From NCBI GenBank assembly GCA_030841765.1, contig JAUUSS010000025.1:1-23154 (forward strand): DNA of 23,154 nucleotides. The letters are read 5' to 3'. The position numbers and the translations under genes are program-made. The notes under the pieces were generated by a model. The model worked only from the letters and a program-made list of their open reading frames with translations, had not been told where the DNA came from and searched no databases. This DNA comes from Collinsella aerofaciens (GTDB lineage: Bacteria; Actinomycetota; Coriobacteriia; Coriobacteriales; Coriobacteriaceae). The number at the start of each line of letters is the position of its first letter. Positions within the stretch are counted from its first letter, which is position 1. Below, piece after piece: positions 14,105 through 21,720 of this stretch.

Positions 14105-15622
14105 ATGGCGCTCTATCTGGGTATTGATATTGGGACAAGCGCCTCTAAAGGCGTTTTAATCGATGATCGATGCAACATCGTTTGCCAAGCCTCTTGTGGA
14201 CATGAGACGGACAACCCGTGTGATGGATGGTACCAGCATGATGCGGAGGCAGTTTGGTGGGGCGATTTTTGCCGCTTGTCGCGCGAGCTGGTGGCGCGAT
14301 CGGGGGTTAACGCGGCACAGATCGGATGCGTGGGCCTTTCCGCATTGGGTTGCGACTGTGTGCCGGTCGATACCGAGTGCAACGCGCTGGCGCCCGCGTT
14401 TTTGTATGGAGTCGATGCACGTTCGAAGCCGCAGATTGACGAGCTTCTTTCCGAATATGGGTCAGATCGCGCACGCGAGCTTTTCGGGCACGATCTCTGT
14501 TCGTCAGATATTGCTCCCAAGATCTTGTGGTTTAAGGAGAATATGCCCGAGGTGCACGAACGTGCCGCGAAGTTCCTGACGGCGTCATCGTTTCTATGCG
14601 CAAAGTTGACGGGGCGTTTTACGGTGGACCGTTATTTGGCGGAGGATTTTCTTCCCCTATACGACCGCTACACCTGGAAGGTTGATGCTCGGGAATGTGC
14701 TCGTTTCTGCCGGCCTGACCAGATGGCGGAGGTAATGTCGGCTACCGATATTGCCGGGGTGATTACGCGGCGTGCGGCTGAGGCGACGGGGCTCGCGGCA
14801 GGGACACCTGTCTTAGTGGGAACGGGCGATTCTGGTGCCGAGGCCATTTCGACGGGTGTATTCCGTCCCGGCGATATGATGGTTCAGTTGGGGAGTACGG
14901 CGTATTTCATCTACCTAGCTGATCATATGATCGATGATGCCCGCCTGTGGCCGGGGACGTTTATCATTCCCGGAACTTACGGGATCTGCGCGGGGACCAA
15001 TACGGCGGGCGCACTCACATCGTGGCTGCGCCAAGAGCTGTATCGCGACGCCGTAGAGGCCGAGGGCCACGGTGGTCCCGATGCCTATTCGGTTATGGCG
15101 CATGATGCCGCCGATGTGGCGCCGGGTGCCGATGGGCTCCTGTGTCTGCCGTACTTTGCGGGGGAGCGTACTCCGCTCAACGATCCCGAGGCGCGTGGCG
15201 TCTTCTTTGGCCTGACCGGAAGGCATACGCGAGCCCATATGGTTCGCGCCGCCTTGGAAGGCGTCGCGTATACCGTTGCATCCCATGTCGACATTATCGA
15301 GCGAGAGCATGGACTGCCAATTGGGCGCATTATGCTTGTCGGAGGTGGAACCAAGAATCCAGTTTGGATGCAGGCTATCGCCGACGTATGCGGGCGCGAG
15401 GTCTCGGTTGCCAAGGTTACGGTGGGCGCATGCTTCGGTGATGCCATCATGGCAGCTCTCGCAGGTGGCGCCTATGCATCATGGGATGAGCTCGCCCAAG
15501 TCCTTGGCGTTGCGCAAACAATCGTGCCCGATATGGCTGCCCACGAGTTATATGCATCGCGTCGTCATATCTTTGACGAATTGTATGCACGCAACCGTGA
15601 TCTCATGCACGAATTGGTGTAA
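14105..15622 (+). CDS. FGGY-family carbohydrate kinase
   Basis: A 505-aa kinase of the FGGY family (xylulokinase/gluconate-kinase-like), which phosphorylates a sugar or polyol with ATP. The N-terminal actin-like fold starts GIDIGTSASKGVLIDD; the substrate loop contains YGVDARSKP. The second domain has VGTGDSGAEAISTGV with the likely catalytic Asp, then QLGSTAYF and the ATP-site motif MLVGGGTKNPVW. The overall layout is nearest to xylulokinase-like members. It begins 6 bases after the BtpA-like gene and is the last gene of the operon. With two PfkB kinases upstream, the operon holds three sugar kinases, which suggests at least two distinct substrates or a two-step phosphorylation. Substrate not assigned. 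Confidence 0.9.
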   Translation: MALYLGIDIGTSASKGVLIDDRCNIVCQASCGHETDNPCDGWYQHDAEAVWWGDFCRLSRELVARSGVNAAQIGCVGLSALGCDCVPVDTECNALAPAFLYGVDARSKPQIDELLSEYGSDRARELFGHDLCSSDIAPKILWFKENMPEVHERAAKFLTASSFLCAKLTGRFTVDRYLAEDFLPLYDRYTWKVDARECARFCRPDQMAEVMSATDIAGVITRRAAEATGLAAGTPVLVGTGDSGAEAISTGVFRPGDMMVQLGSTAYFIYLADHMIDDARLWPGTFIIPGTYGICAGTNTAGALTSWLRQELYRDAVEAEGHGGPDAYSVMAHDAADVAPGADGLLCLPYFAGERTPLNDPEARGVFFGLTGRHTRAHMVRAALEGVAYTVASHVDIIEREHGLPIGRIMLVGGGTKNPVWMQAIADVCGREVSVAKVTVGACFGDAIMAALAGGAYASWDELAQVLGVAQTIVPDMAAHELYASRRHIFDELYARNRDLMHELV

Positions 15623-15649
15623 TGCTGCCGAATTGTACTGCCTACCAAT

Positions 15650-15690
15650 AGGGACTGCGTTGTGCGATTCGCATGTCCCTTGGCATTTTT
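15650..15690 (+). terminator. Probable terminator of the catabolic operon
   Basis: AGGGACTGCG (15650-15659) pairs with CGCATGTCCCT (15670-15680) with one bulged T, around a 10-base loop, and a TTTTT run lies at 15686-15690. It follows the FGGY stop by 27 bases. The bulge and the gap before the T-run lower confidence. Confidence 0.5.
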
Positions 15691-15701
15691 GCCCACAGGG
15701 G

Positions 15702-16484
15702 TTAGCGAAGGTCAAAAACAGAGTGCGCATTTGTTAAAACTGCCGACTCGATGCGCTTTGCGTCACAATTTTTGAGCGAGGCGATGCGTTCTGAGGTCCT
15801 TGTGAGCGATTTGATGAGCGACTGCGCGCTTGTTTCTGTGTTTGCCTCCGCTGGTGCATCGGTCTCGAGCAGTAAACGATCGAGTGGAATCTGTCGTGCG
15901 TATTCGCGTCCTCGTTTAGACGCGAGCATGCGTTCGTTGACGGAAAAATAACAGTCCGCATCACGCGCGCGGACGAGTTCGTCCGAAGTGCCGCTAAACC
16001 AGTGGAAGATGATAACGGGGGAGTCGGGGTTTGGGATGAGTAGTCCATGCGATTCGAGGACGTCCAGTACGGCTCCTGCCGAACGAACGGCGTGAATTGA
16101 TATCACGCGCCCGGTAAGAGGATGCTGCACGAGTGTATCGCAGAGCCGGTCAAATGCCTGTATTTGTAGCGGCTCACTTCCGGCAAAGCGTGCGGAAAAG
16201 TCGAGTCCCACCTCGCCGATGTAGCGCTCTTGGGCAGCAACTTCGCAAAGCAGATCGACTTCGGCAGGACCGCAGCGGCCGTCGGCGAGCCACCAGGGGT
16301 GGAGCCCAACGCCAGCGATGATGCCTGGTAGGCGACGGGCGCGCCCGTTTGCGGCCGAAAAGTCGCGTGGGTCGACCCCGCAGTCAAAGAGCCCCAGACC
16401 CGACGCCGCCGACTCACTGGCTGCAGCATCGGGGCCGAGCATCAAATCAAGATGACAATGCGTGTCAAAGAATTGCGGTTCCAT
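15702..16484 (-). CDS. tatD: TatD-family metal-dependent hydrolase / DNase
   Basis: A 260-aa protein of the TatD family, metal-dependent 3'-5' nucleases of the TIM-barrel fold acting in DNA repair or quality control in the cytosol. Metal motifs are intact: FDTHCHLD (His9, His11), GLHPWW, IGEVGLDFS with the Glu ligand, SIHAVR, IFHWFSG and LLLETDAP with the Asp ligand. Length matches the family. It starts 14 bases after the tcdA stop, so the two form a unit read leftward, and it converges on the FGGY operon. Its ribosome site is weak (AGGA about 9 bases upstream), which suggests coupling to tcdA. Confidence 0.93.
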   Translation of the reverse strand: MEPQFFDTHCHLDLMLGPDAAASESAASGLGLFDCGVDPRDFSAANGRARRLPGIIAGVGLHPWWLADGRCGPAEVDLLCEVAAQERYIGEVGLDFSARFAGSEPLQIQAFDRLCDTLVQHPLTGRVISIHAVRSAGAVLDVLESHGLLIPNPDSPVIIFHWFSGTSDELVRARDADCYFSVNERMLASKRGREYARQIPLDRLLLETDAPAEANTETSAQSLIKSLTRTSERIASLKNCDAKRIESAVLTNAHSVFDLR

Positions 16485-16498
16485 CGCAGGACATCCTG

Positions 16499-17293
16499 CT
16501 AGTCCAGGCGTTGGCCGTCGGCGCGTACGCGCTCGGTGCCGCGCCCGCTGATCCGGCGGATAACCTCGCCGGCAATCATCTGACCCATGATGGGCGGCAT
16601 AAAGCTGGCGGTACCCAACTCGGTACGCTCGTGGATGTTGGACGGGTCGCGGGGTTGGGTCTTAACCGATTCCTCGCAGCTAAACAGCACGTGCAGACTC
16701 TTGATTCCGCGCTTCTTACATTCTTTGCGCATGATGCGGCTCATGGGGTCACGTACCGTATCGAAAATGTCGGCAAAGCGGAGGCACTCGGGATGGAGCT
16801 TGTTGGCCCCGCCCATGGAGCTAACCAAACGAATGTCGTGGTCCTGAGCATATTTGGCAATGGTAAGCTTGGCCGAGATGGTGTCGATGGCGTCGACGAC
16901 GTAGTCGAGCTTGCCACCCGTCTGCTCCAAAACGCTCGCGAAGAACTCGTCGATGTTGTCGCTCAGCAGGTATTCGGTGCGCTTGATAACGGTGGCGGCG
17001 GGATTGATATCGCGAATCATGGCATCCATCACGTCCACTTTGCGCTTGCCGATGGTGCTGTGAAAGGCGATGGCCTGGCGATTGATATTGCTGGGCGCGA
17101 TGATGTCCTTGTCCAGAATGACGAAATGTCCGATGCCGCCGCGGGCGAGTGCCTCGCAGCAGTTGGAGCCCACGCCTCCGCAGCCGAGCACCAGTACCGT
17201 AGCATCGGCGAGCTTGTCGAGTGCCTCGCGGCCCATGATGATTTCGAGCTTGGTATCGCGCGTCTCGACGAGAGCAGTAGCGTTTTCGGTCAT
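16499..17293 (-). CDS. tcdA: tRNA threonylcarbamoyladenosine dehydratase
   Basis: A 264-aa E1-like (ThiF/MoeB superfamily) protein matching TcdA (YgdL/CsdL), which uses ATP to convert t6A37 of tRNA to its cyclic form. The nucleotide loop is LVLGCGGVGSNCCEALARGG (residues about 35-53), followed by ILDKDIIAPSNINRQ with the conserved Asp and NxNRQ, VVDAIDTISAKL and SSMGGANKLHP. The C-terminal part (TASFMPPIMGQMIAGEVIRRI) is typical. Two ATGs are possible, at 17299 and 17293. The second is chosen because GGAGG then lies 6 bases before it, whereas it directly abuts the first. It is transcribed with tatD. Confidence 0.93.
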   Translation of the reverse strand: MTENATALVETRDTKLEIIMGREALDKLADATVLVLGCGGVGSNCCEALARGGIGHFVILDKDIIAPSNINRQAIAFHSTIGKRKVDVMDAMIRDINPAATVIKRTEYLLSDNIDEFFASVLEQTGGKLDYVVDAIDTISAKLTIAKYAQDHDIRLVSSMGGANKLHPECLRFADIFDTVRDPMSRIMRKECKKRGIKSLHVLFSCEESVKTQPRDPSNIHERTELGTASFMPPIMGQMIAGEVIRRISGRGTERVRADGQRLD

Positions 17294-17337
17294 AGACATC
17301 CTCCGATGGGGAAGCGAATCGTGTTTTAGCTATCGCC

Positions 17338-17343
17338 ATTATA
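17338..17343 (-). promoter_or_regulatory. -10 element for tcdA-tatD
   Basis: On the complement a perfect TATAAT lies 45 bases upstream of the tcdA start. No good -35 is seen at 17 bases (ATCGCA), so the call rests on the -10 and its position in a divergent intergenic region. Confidence 0.5.
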
Positions 17344-17408
17344 GGTAATCGCCCATAGGTTGCGATGACGCTTACTTTGATGTGGTTTGAAGCATTTCGA
17401 TTAAATAG

Positions 17409-17438
17409 TTAGACAAACATCTAAATATCCAGTATAGT
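17409..17438 (+). promoter_or_regulatory. Promoter and operator of the sdpR-sdpI pair
   Basis: TAGACA (17410-17415) and TATAGT (17433-17438) are separated by 17 bases, a good sigma-70-type promoter. The palindrome TTAGACAAACATCTAA (17409-17424, arms TTAGA and TCTAA) overlaps the -35. This is the expected place for an autorepressor of the ArsR type encoded by the first gene. Confidence 0.65.
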
Positions 17439-17472
17439 GTGCGCGTCATGAGGGGCGCTGAGAGGAGGTCTT

Positions 17473-17751
17473 ATGCCGGGAGAGGGTTTTAAGGCGCTTG
17501 CCGATCCAACGCGACGGCGCATTTTGGAGTTGCTACGCGAGGGCAATTGCACGGCGGGGGAGCTTGCCGAGCATTTCGATATCAGTAAGCCGTCGCTAAG
17601 TCATCACTTGGCGACGCTCAAAAACGCCGGATTGGTGACCGACGAGCGCCATGGCCAAAACATCGTATACAGCTTAAACACCACCGTCATGCAGGACTTG
17701 ATCGGTTGGTTTATGGGCTTTACAAACACGGAAGGTGATAAGGATGAATAA
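17473..17751 (+). CDS. SdpR-type ArsR-family autorepressor
   Basis: A 92-aa winged-helix regulator of the ArsR family, autorepressor (SdpR) subgroup. The start FKALADPTRRRILELLREGNCTAGELAEHFDISKPSLSHHLATLKNAGLV is the classic helix-turn-helix, with the wing DERHGQNIVYSLN. No ArsR metal-binding CxC motif is present. In B. subtilis, SdpR represses sdpRI and is sequestered at the membrane by SdpI when SdpC toxin is present. GAGGAGG is 6 bases before the ATG. The gene overlaps the SdpI homologue by 8 bases, so the two are co-transcribed and translationally coupled. Confidence 0.9.
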   Translation: MPGEGFKALADPTRRRILELLREGNCTAGELAEHFDISKPSLSHHLATLKNAGLVTDERHGQNIVYSLNTTVMQDLIGWFMGFTNTEGDKDE

Positions 17752-18448
17752 CGAAAACAAGGGCATTCACGCCACGGGGGTATCGCGGCGTGTGTGGATT
17801 GCGCTGATCGCTCTGTGCGTCGCCAATGTCGTAGCGCACCTCATAGTGATGCCGAGCTTGCCTGCGCAGATTCCTACGCACTGGGGCGCGAACGGCGCCG
17901 TCGACGGTTGGGGTCCTAGCTGGATGGCCTCCGCGCTCGGCGTGCTGCCTCTGGCACTTCTTGCGATGTTCTACGTCGTGCCACGCATTGACCCCAAGGG
18001 CGAGGCGTATCGAACCTCGGGCAAGTTCTATCAGGGCTTCGTAATCGCCTTCACCTTGTTTATGTGCGCCATAAGCTGGTTGGGTGAGCTTACGATCTGG
18101 GACGTGGTGCCGGCGGTCGGTTCGGTCAACGTGCTGATTTTCGGTGCTGTCGGTCTGCTGTTCATCGGCGTAGGCAACTACTTGCCGCGTGTGAAGCGGA
18201 ACTATACACTCGGTATCAAGACGCCCTGGGCGCTTGCCGATCCCGAGAACTGGCGCCGTACGCAGCGCTTTGGCGGTGCCTGCTTTATGGTGCTGGGTGT
18301 TGGCCTGATTGTGATGGGCGTGGCGGGCAGCGTGCTTTCGAGTGAAGTCGTCGCCGCAGTGATTGCGGTTCTGGCGTTTGGTTCGGTCGGAGCCGTCTAC
18401 GTCTACTCGTATCTGCTGTGGCGCAAATCGCAGCGAGCCGCTCGTTAA
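17744..18448 (+). CDS. SdpI-family membrane protein
   Basis: A 234-aa membrane protein with the DUF1648 N-terminus (LPAQIPTHWGANGAVDGWG) and the SdpI C-terminal domain (NYLPRVKRNYTLGIKTPWALADPENWRRTQRFGG). About six membrane helices are visible: near residues 15-37, 60-80, 100-120, 135-155, 180-200 and 205-228. SdpI of B. subtilis gives immunity to the SdpC killing peptide and binds SdpR. No SdpC-like toxin gene is adjacent, so here it may serve as a defence or sensor against foreign toxin peptides. The ATG at 17744 lies inside the repressor gene. An earlier in-frame ATG at 17735 is less likely. Confidence 0.9.
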   Translation: MNNENKGIHATGVSRRVWIALIALCVANVVAHLIVMPSLPAQIPTHWGANGAVDGWGPSWMASALGVLPLALLAMFYVVPRIDPKGEAYRTSGKFYQGFVIAFTLFMCAISWLGELTIWDVVPAVGSVNVLIFGAVGLLFIGVGNYLPRVKRNYTLGIKTPWALADPENWRRTQRFGGACFMVLGVGLIVMGVAGSVLSSEVVAAVIAVLAFGSVGAVYVYSYLLWRKSQRAAR

Positions 18449-18512
18449 GGTTGCGGAAAACTAGCGTACGCAGTTCATAGTATGTTCCGGGGGACTTTTC
18501 CCAGGTAGTATT

Positions 18513-18541
18513 AGGGGGTGTGGGCAACCATGCCCCTTTTT
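18513..18541 (+). terminator. Intrinsic terminator after sdpI
   Basis: AGGGG (18513-18517) pairs with CCCCT (18533-18537), with further internal pairing GGGC/GCCC as an alternative, and is followed by TTTTT at 18537-18541. It is 64 bases after the sdpI stop and about 90 bases before ettA, so it could also act in an ettA leader. Confidence 0.6.
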
Positions 18542-18632
18542 CGTTAAGTTTCAGAGCTGGTTTCCTCATTTCGTTTCCACTAAAGCGAATCAAGAATAGG
18601 GAAACAGCAGGTAGAAAGGATAGAACAGACAA

Positions 18633-20312
18633 ATGGCGGAGTTTATCTACCAGATGTATCAGGCTCGTAAGGCCCATGGCGACAAGGTGATCCTTGACGA
18701 CGTGACCCTGAGCTTCTACCCCGGTGCCAAGATCGGCGTCGTGGGCCCCAACGGTATGGGCAAGTCGACCCTGCTCAAGATCATGGCCGGCATCGAGGAG
18801 GTCTCCAACGGTGATGCCAAGCTCACTCCCGGCTACACCGTGGGCATCCTGCAGCAGGAGCCGCCGCTCGACGACGACAAGACCGTCATCGAGAACGTGC
18901 GCATGGCATTTGGCGACATGATCGCCAAGGTCGATCGCTTCAACAAAATCGGCGAGGAGATGTGCGACCCGGACTGCGACATGGATGCCCTCATGGCCGA
19001 GATGGGCAAGCTCCAGGACGAGATCGACGCCGCCGACGGCTGGGATATCGATTCCAAGCTCGGTCAGGCCATGGACGCCCTGCAGCTGCCCGATTCCGAC
19101 ATGCCGGTTAACGTGCTTTCCGGCGGCGAGCGCCGTCGCGTGGCCCTGTGCAAGCTGTTGCTCGAGGCTCCCGACCTGCTGCTGCTCGACGAGCCCACAA
19201 ACCACCTGGACGCCGAGTCGATCCTGTGGCTCGAGCATTTCCTGCACAACTACCAGGGTGCCGTGCTTGCCGTCACGCACGATCGCTACTTCCTGGATAA
19301 TGTTGCCGAGTGGATCTGCGAGGTCGACCGCGGTCACCTTTATCCCTACAAGGGCAACTACTCCACGTATCTGGAGACCAAGGCCGCCCGCATCGAGGCG
19401 CAGGGCAACCGTGACGCCAAGCTCGCCAAGCGCATGGAGGCCGAGCTCGAGTGGGTGCGCAGCTCGCCCAAGGCTCGTCAGGCCAAGAACAAGGCCCGTT
19501 TGGCTCGCTACGAGGAGATGGAGGCCGAGGCCCGCGCAAGCCAGAAGCTCGACTGGACCGACATCCGCATTCCCGTTGGACCGCGTCTGGGCAACAAGGT
19601 GCTTGAGGCTCATCATCTGCACAAGGAATTCGATGGCCGCGTGCTCATCGATGACCTTTCGTTCACCCTGCCGCGCAACGGCATCGTGGGCGTGATCGGC
19701 CCCAACGGTGTCGGTAAGACCACGCTGTTCAAGACGATTGTGGGTCTGGAGCCGCTGACTTCGGGCGAGCTCGAGGTGGGCGAGACCGTCAAGATTAGCT
19801 ACGTTGATCAGAACCGCTCCGGCATCGACCCCGACAAGAACCTGTGGGAGGTCGTCTCGGACGGCCTGGACCACATGATGGTCGGCGAGACCGAGGTCCC
19901 GAGCCGCGCCTATGTGGCGAGCTTTGGCTTTAAGGGCCAGGACCAGCAGAAGCGCGCTGGCGTACTCTCCGGTGGCGAGCGCAACCGTCTGAACCTGGCA
20001 CTCACGCTCAAGCAGGGCGGCAACCTGCTGCTCCTCGACGAGCCCACGAACGACCTCGACGTCGAGACGCTGTCCTCGCTCGAGGCGGCGCTGCTCGAGT
20101 TCCCGGGCTGCTCGGTGGTCATTAGCCACGACCGTATGTTCCTGGACCGCGTCGCCACGCACATTCTGGCGTGGGAGGGCACCGACGATAATCCGGGCAA
20201 CTGGTATTGGTTCGAGGGTAATTTCGAGGCCTATCAGGCCAACCGCATCGAGCGCCTGGGCGAGGACGCGGCCCAGCCGCATCGTATTCACCGTAAGCTG
20301 ACGCGCGACTAG
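18633..20312 (+). CDS. ettA: Energy-dependent translational throttle protein EttA (ABC-F)
   Basis: A 559-aa soluble ABC-F protein with two nucleotide-binding domains and no membrane helices, the length and layout of EttA (about 555 aa). EttA binds the ribosomal E site and gates the first peptide bond according to ATP/ADP level. Domain 1: Walker A GPNGMGKST, signature LSGGERRRVALC, Walker B LLLLDEPTNHLD, switch VTHDRYFLD. Linker with the P-site-contacting coiled coil: LEWVRSSPKARQAKNKARLARY, strongly characteristic of EttA. Domain 2: GPNGVGKTT, LSGGERNRLNLA, LLLLDEPTNDLD, ISHDRMFLD. The start MAEFIYQM is the family start. AAAGGA lies 12 bases before the ATG, rather far. Codon use is strongly GC-biased, as in highly expressed genes. 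An antibiotic-resistance ABC-F role is unlikely given the EttA-type linker. Confidence 0.95.
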   Translation: MAEFIYQMYQARKAHGDKVILDDVTLSFYPGAKIGVVGPNGMGKSTLLKIMAGIEEVSNGDAKLTPGYTVGILQQEPPLDDDKTVIENVRMAFGDMIAKVDRFNKIGEEMCDPDCDMDALMAEMGKLQDEIDAADGWDIDSKLGQAMDALQLPDSDMPVNVLSGGERRRVALCKLLLEAPDLLLLDEPTNHLDAESILWLEHFLHNYQGAVLAVTHDRYFLDNVAEWICEVDRGHLYPYKGNYSTYLETKAARIEAQGNRDAKLAKRMEAELEWVRSSPKARQAKNKARLARYEEMEAEARASQKLDWTDIRIPVGPRLGNKVLEAHHLHKEFDGRVLIDDLSFTLPRNGIVGVIGPNGVGKTTLFKTIVGLEPLTSGELEVGETVKISYVDQNRSGIDPDKNLWEVVSDGLDHMMVGETEVPSRAYVASFGFKGQDQQKRAGVLSGGERNRLNLALTLKQGGNLLLLDEPTNDLDVETLSSLEAALLEFPGCSVVISHDRMFLDRVATHILAWEGTDDNPGNWYWFEGNFEAYQANRIERLGEDAAQPHRIHRKLTRD

Positions 20313-20321
20313 TAGCAAGTA

Positions 20322-20353
20322 GAAAGGCCGCCACCAAGGGCGGCCTTTCTTGT
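20322..20353 (+). terminator. Intrinsic terminator of ettA
   Basis: AGAAAGGCCGCC (20322-20333) and GGCGGCCTTTCT (20340-20351) are exact 12-base complements around ACCAAG, ending in a T-rich stretch, 9 bases after the ettA stop. Confidence 0.85.
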
Positions 20354-20592
20354 AGCAATTGCACTGCAGCTATGCCCTGGCTGCTGGTTTGATTCATAAT
20401 CAAAGTTATCTCTTTGGGATTAAAGCCCGTTTTTGCTATGAGCGATTTTCTAATTCCGTTTAAAACGTAAAGACGCATTGGGTTGCAAGGACATAAGCAA
20501 ATCGAATTGAAATATAACCAGTGCTGTAACGTTACAAAAAAGATTATAGAATAGGAGTACCTTATAAGTCGCTTCTCTAGAAAGAAGAACAT
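20354..20592. other. AT-rich intergenic region with palindromes
   Basis: No gene is seen. The region is clearly AT-richer than ettA. It holds the inverted repeat TTTGATT-CAT-AATCAAA (20389-20405) and the perfect palindrome TGTAACGTTACA (20525-20536), followed by the -10-like TATAGA/TAGAAT at 20545-20552. The promoter of the downstream exported-protein gene is probably here. Confidence 0.5.
20525..20552 (+). promoter_or_regulatory. Palindromic operator and possible -10 for the exported-protein gene
   Basis: TGTAACGTTACA is a perfect 12-base palindrome. It lies just where a -35 would be for the -10-like element TAGAAT (20547-20552), about 40 bases before the start codon. A dimeric repressor or activator site is the simple reading; no regulator gene is adjacent. 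Confidence 0.4.
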
Positions 20593-21720
20593 ATGCTTTC
20601 GCGTCGTCGTTTTCTGCAACTTGTCGCGTCTTCAATTGTCGCCTTAGCCGCACGTCCGAAAGAGGTTTTTGCTTCGACGGGCAATATTGATGGTGAGCAG
20701 ATACAATTTACTTCTGAAATTGCGCAAGAGCTTGCCGATAAATATATAAAGGGACTCCTCGGCTATTCGTATACGCCTTCTGACCCTATTCCTTTTGTAG
20801 ATGTTGATGGGTCCCCGCTTGGTTACATTGTTCCGGTTGTGACATCCAATAGAGCCGCGGGCTATTTGGTTTTAGATGCTTCAGATGATGAAATACTTAC
20901 GGGATATCGTTTTGGAGACGGCTTAGTCAGCCCTATGGATCGGGGAGGAGATCTTGGTGTCGAGTCTTATTCTTTCAATAACCCAGTCGTAATGATCAAT
21001 CCATTCGAATTCGGCGTGCAATCTTTGGACGGTTCAATAACAACAAATTGCGGAAGAACAATCCCGGCTGTTTCCATAGAAGGACGGCCTGTCGTTTTAT
21101 CGAATAAACCTTCAAGCTGGAACGATGTTGTAATTTACGCAACTCAAATGCAGGATTACACAGTATCTGGATTTCGTTCCATTTCTCAGTTTATGTCATA
21201 TGATGAAAGCGAGATTAAGAGGCTTACCGCCCACTATGCTTGTATGGTGACAGCTTTTTCGAACGTTGCGGAACTGTATGGCATTGCCAATTTATATAGC
21301 GACCCTTCGCAATATATGCAGATATGGAGTTACACCAATACCCATGCTCTTTCCGATGAAGAACAGACTGTTCCCGGCGTTGTTTTGGGTGGAACGCCGA
21401 TATCAACCTGTGCAACGGGGTTTACAAATTACTGCGCAAGCAGAGGAAGTACTCTTATCGCCCGCACTGTCTCCTCTCCGGCTATCGCGAGCATTCAAAA
21501 TGAGATTAACTCTAATAGACCGAATGTTTTACATGCGAGTTTATACAACGGATCAGCCCATTCTGTAACAGCGGAGGCTTACGCCACACTTACTGGTAAG
21601 AAAACTGGAGAGACAAGGCAGATGATTGGCATAGCGGACGGCTGGAATTCATCTTTATCCTTCCTGAAGTATGATCAGAGCTATTATGCGTGGACTTATG
21701 GAACGACTTTTTCGAAGTAG
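20593..21720 (+). CDS. Tat-exported C39/papain-like cysteine peptidase-like protein
   Basis: A 375-aa protein with a clear twin-arginine signal: SRRRFLQ at residues 3-9, a hydrophobic core to about residue 20, and a likely cleavage after VFA (residue 27). Residues about 40-120 look like the propeptide or beta-rich region of secreted cysteine peptidases (GYLVLDASDDEILTGYRFGDG). The C-terminal half carries a plausible triad: Cys217 in HYACMVTAFSNVAELYG, His323 in SAHSVTAEAY and Asp349/Asn352 in IADGWNSS, the order of C39-like and C10-like peptidases. Assignment is by pattern, not by a strong family match. Codon use is AT-rich compared with all neighbours, which suggests horizontal gain. The ribosome site is weak (AGAAAGAAG). 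Its end overlaps the next gene. Confidence 0.7.
   Translation: MLSRRRFLQLVASSIVALAARPKEVFASTGNIDGEQIQFTSEIAQELADKYIKGLLGYSYTPSDPIPFVDVDGSPLGYIVPVVTSNRAAGYLVLDASDDEILTGYRFGDGLVSPMDRGGDLGVESYSFNNPVVMINPFEFGVQSLDGSITTNCGRTIPAVSIEGRPVVLSNKPSSWNDVVIYATQMQDYTVSGFRSISQFMSYDESEIKRLTAHYACMVTAFSNVAELYGIANLYSDPSQYMQIWSYTNTHALSDEEQTVPGVVLGGTPISTCATGFTNYCASRGSTLIARTVSSPAIASIQNEINSNRPNVLHASLYNGSAHSVTAEAYATLTGKKTGETRQMIGIADGWNSSLSFLKYDQSYYAWTYGTTFSK

Noticed and set aside
15622..15702. tRNA or small RNA in the gap after the FGGY gene
   Set aside because: No cloverleaf or acceptor pairing could be drawn; the only structure is the terminator-like hairpin.
18633..20312. Antibiotic-resistance ABC-F protein
   Set aside because: Length, the MAEFIYQM start and the linker sequence fit EttA, and no resistance-type extended linker is seen.
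18285..20318. A 677-codon open frame on the minus strand
   Set aside because: It is fully antisense to ettA and the end of sdpI. The Leu/Val/His-rich translation has no recognisable domain and reflects the high GC of ettA.
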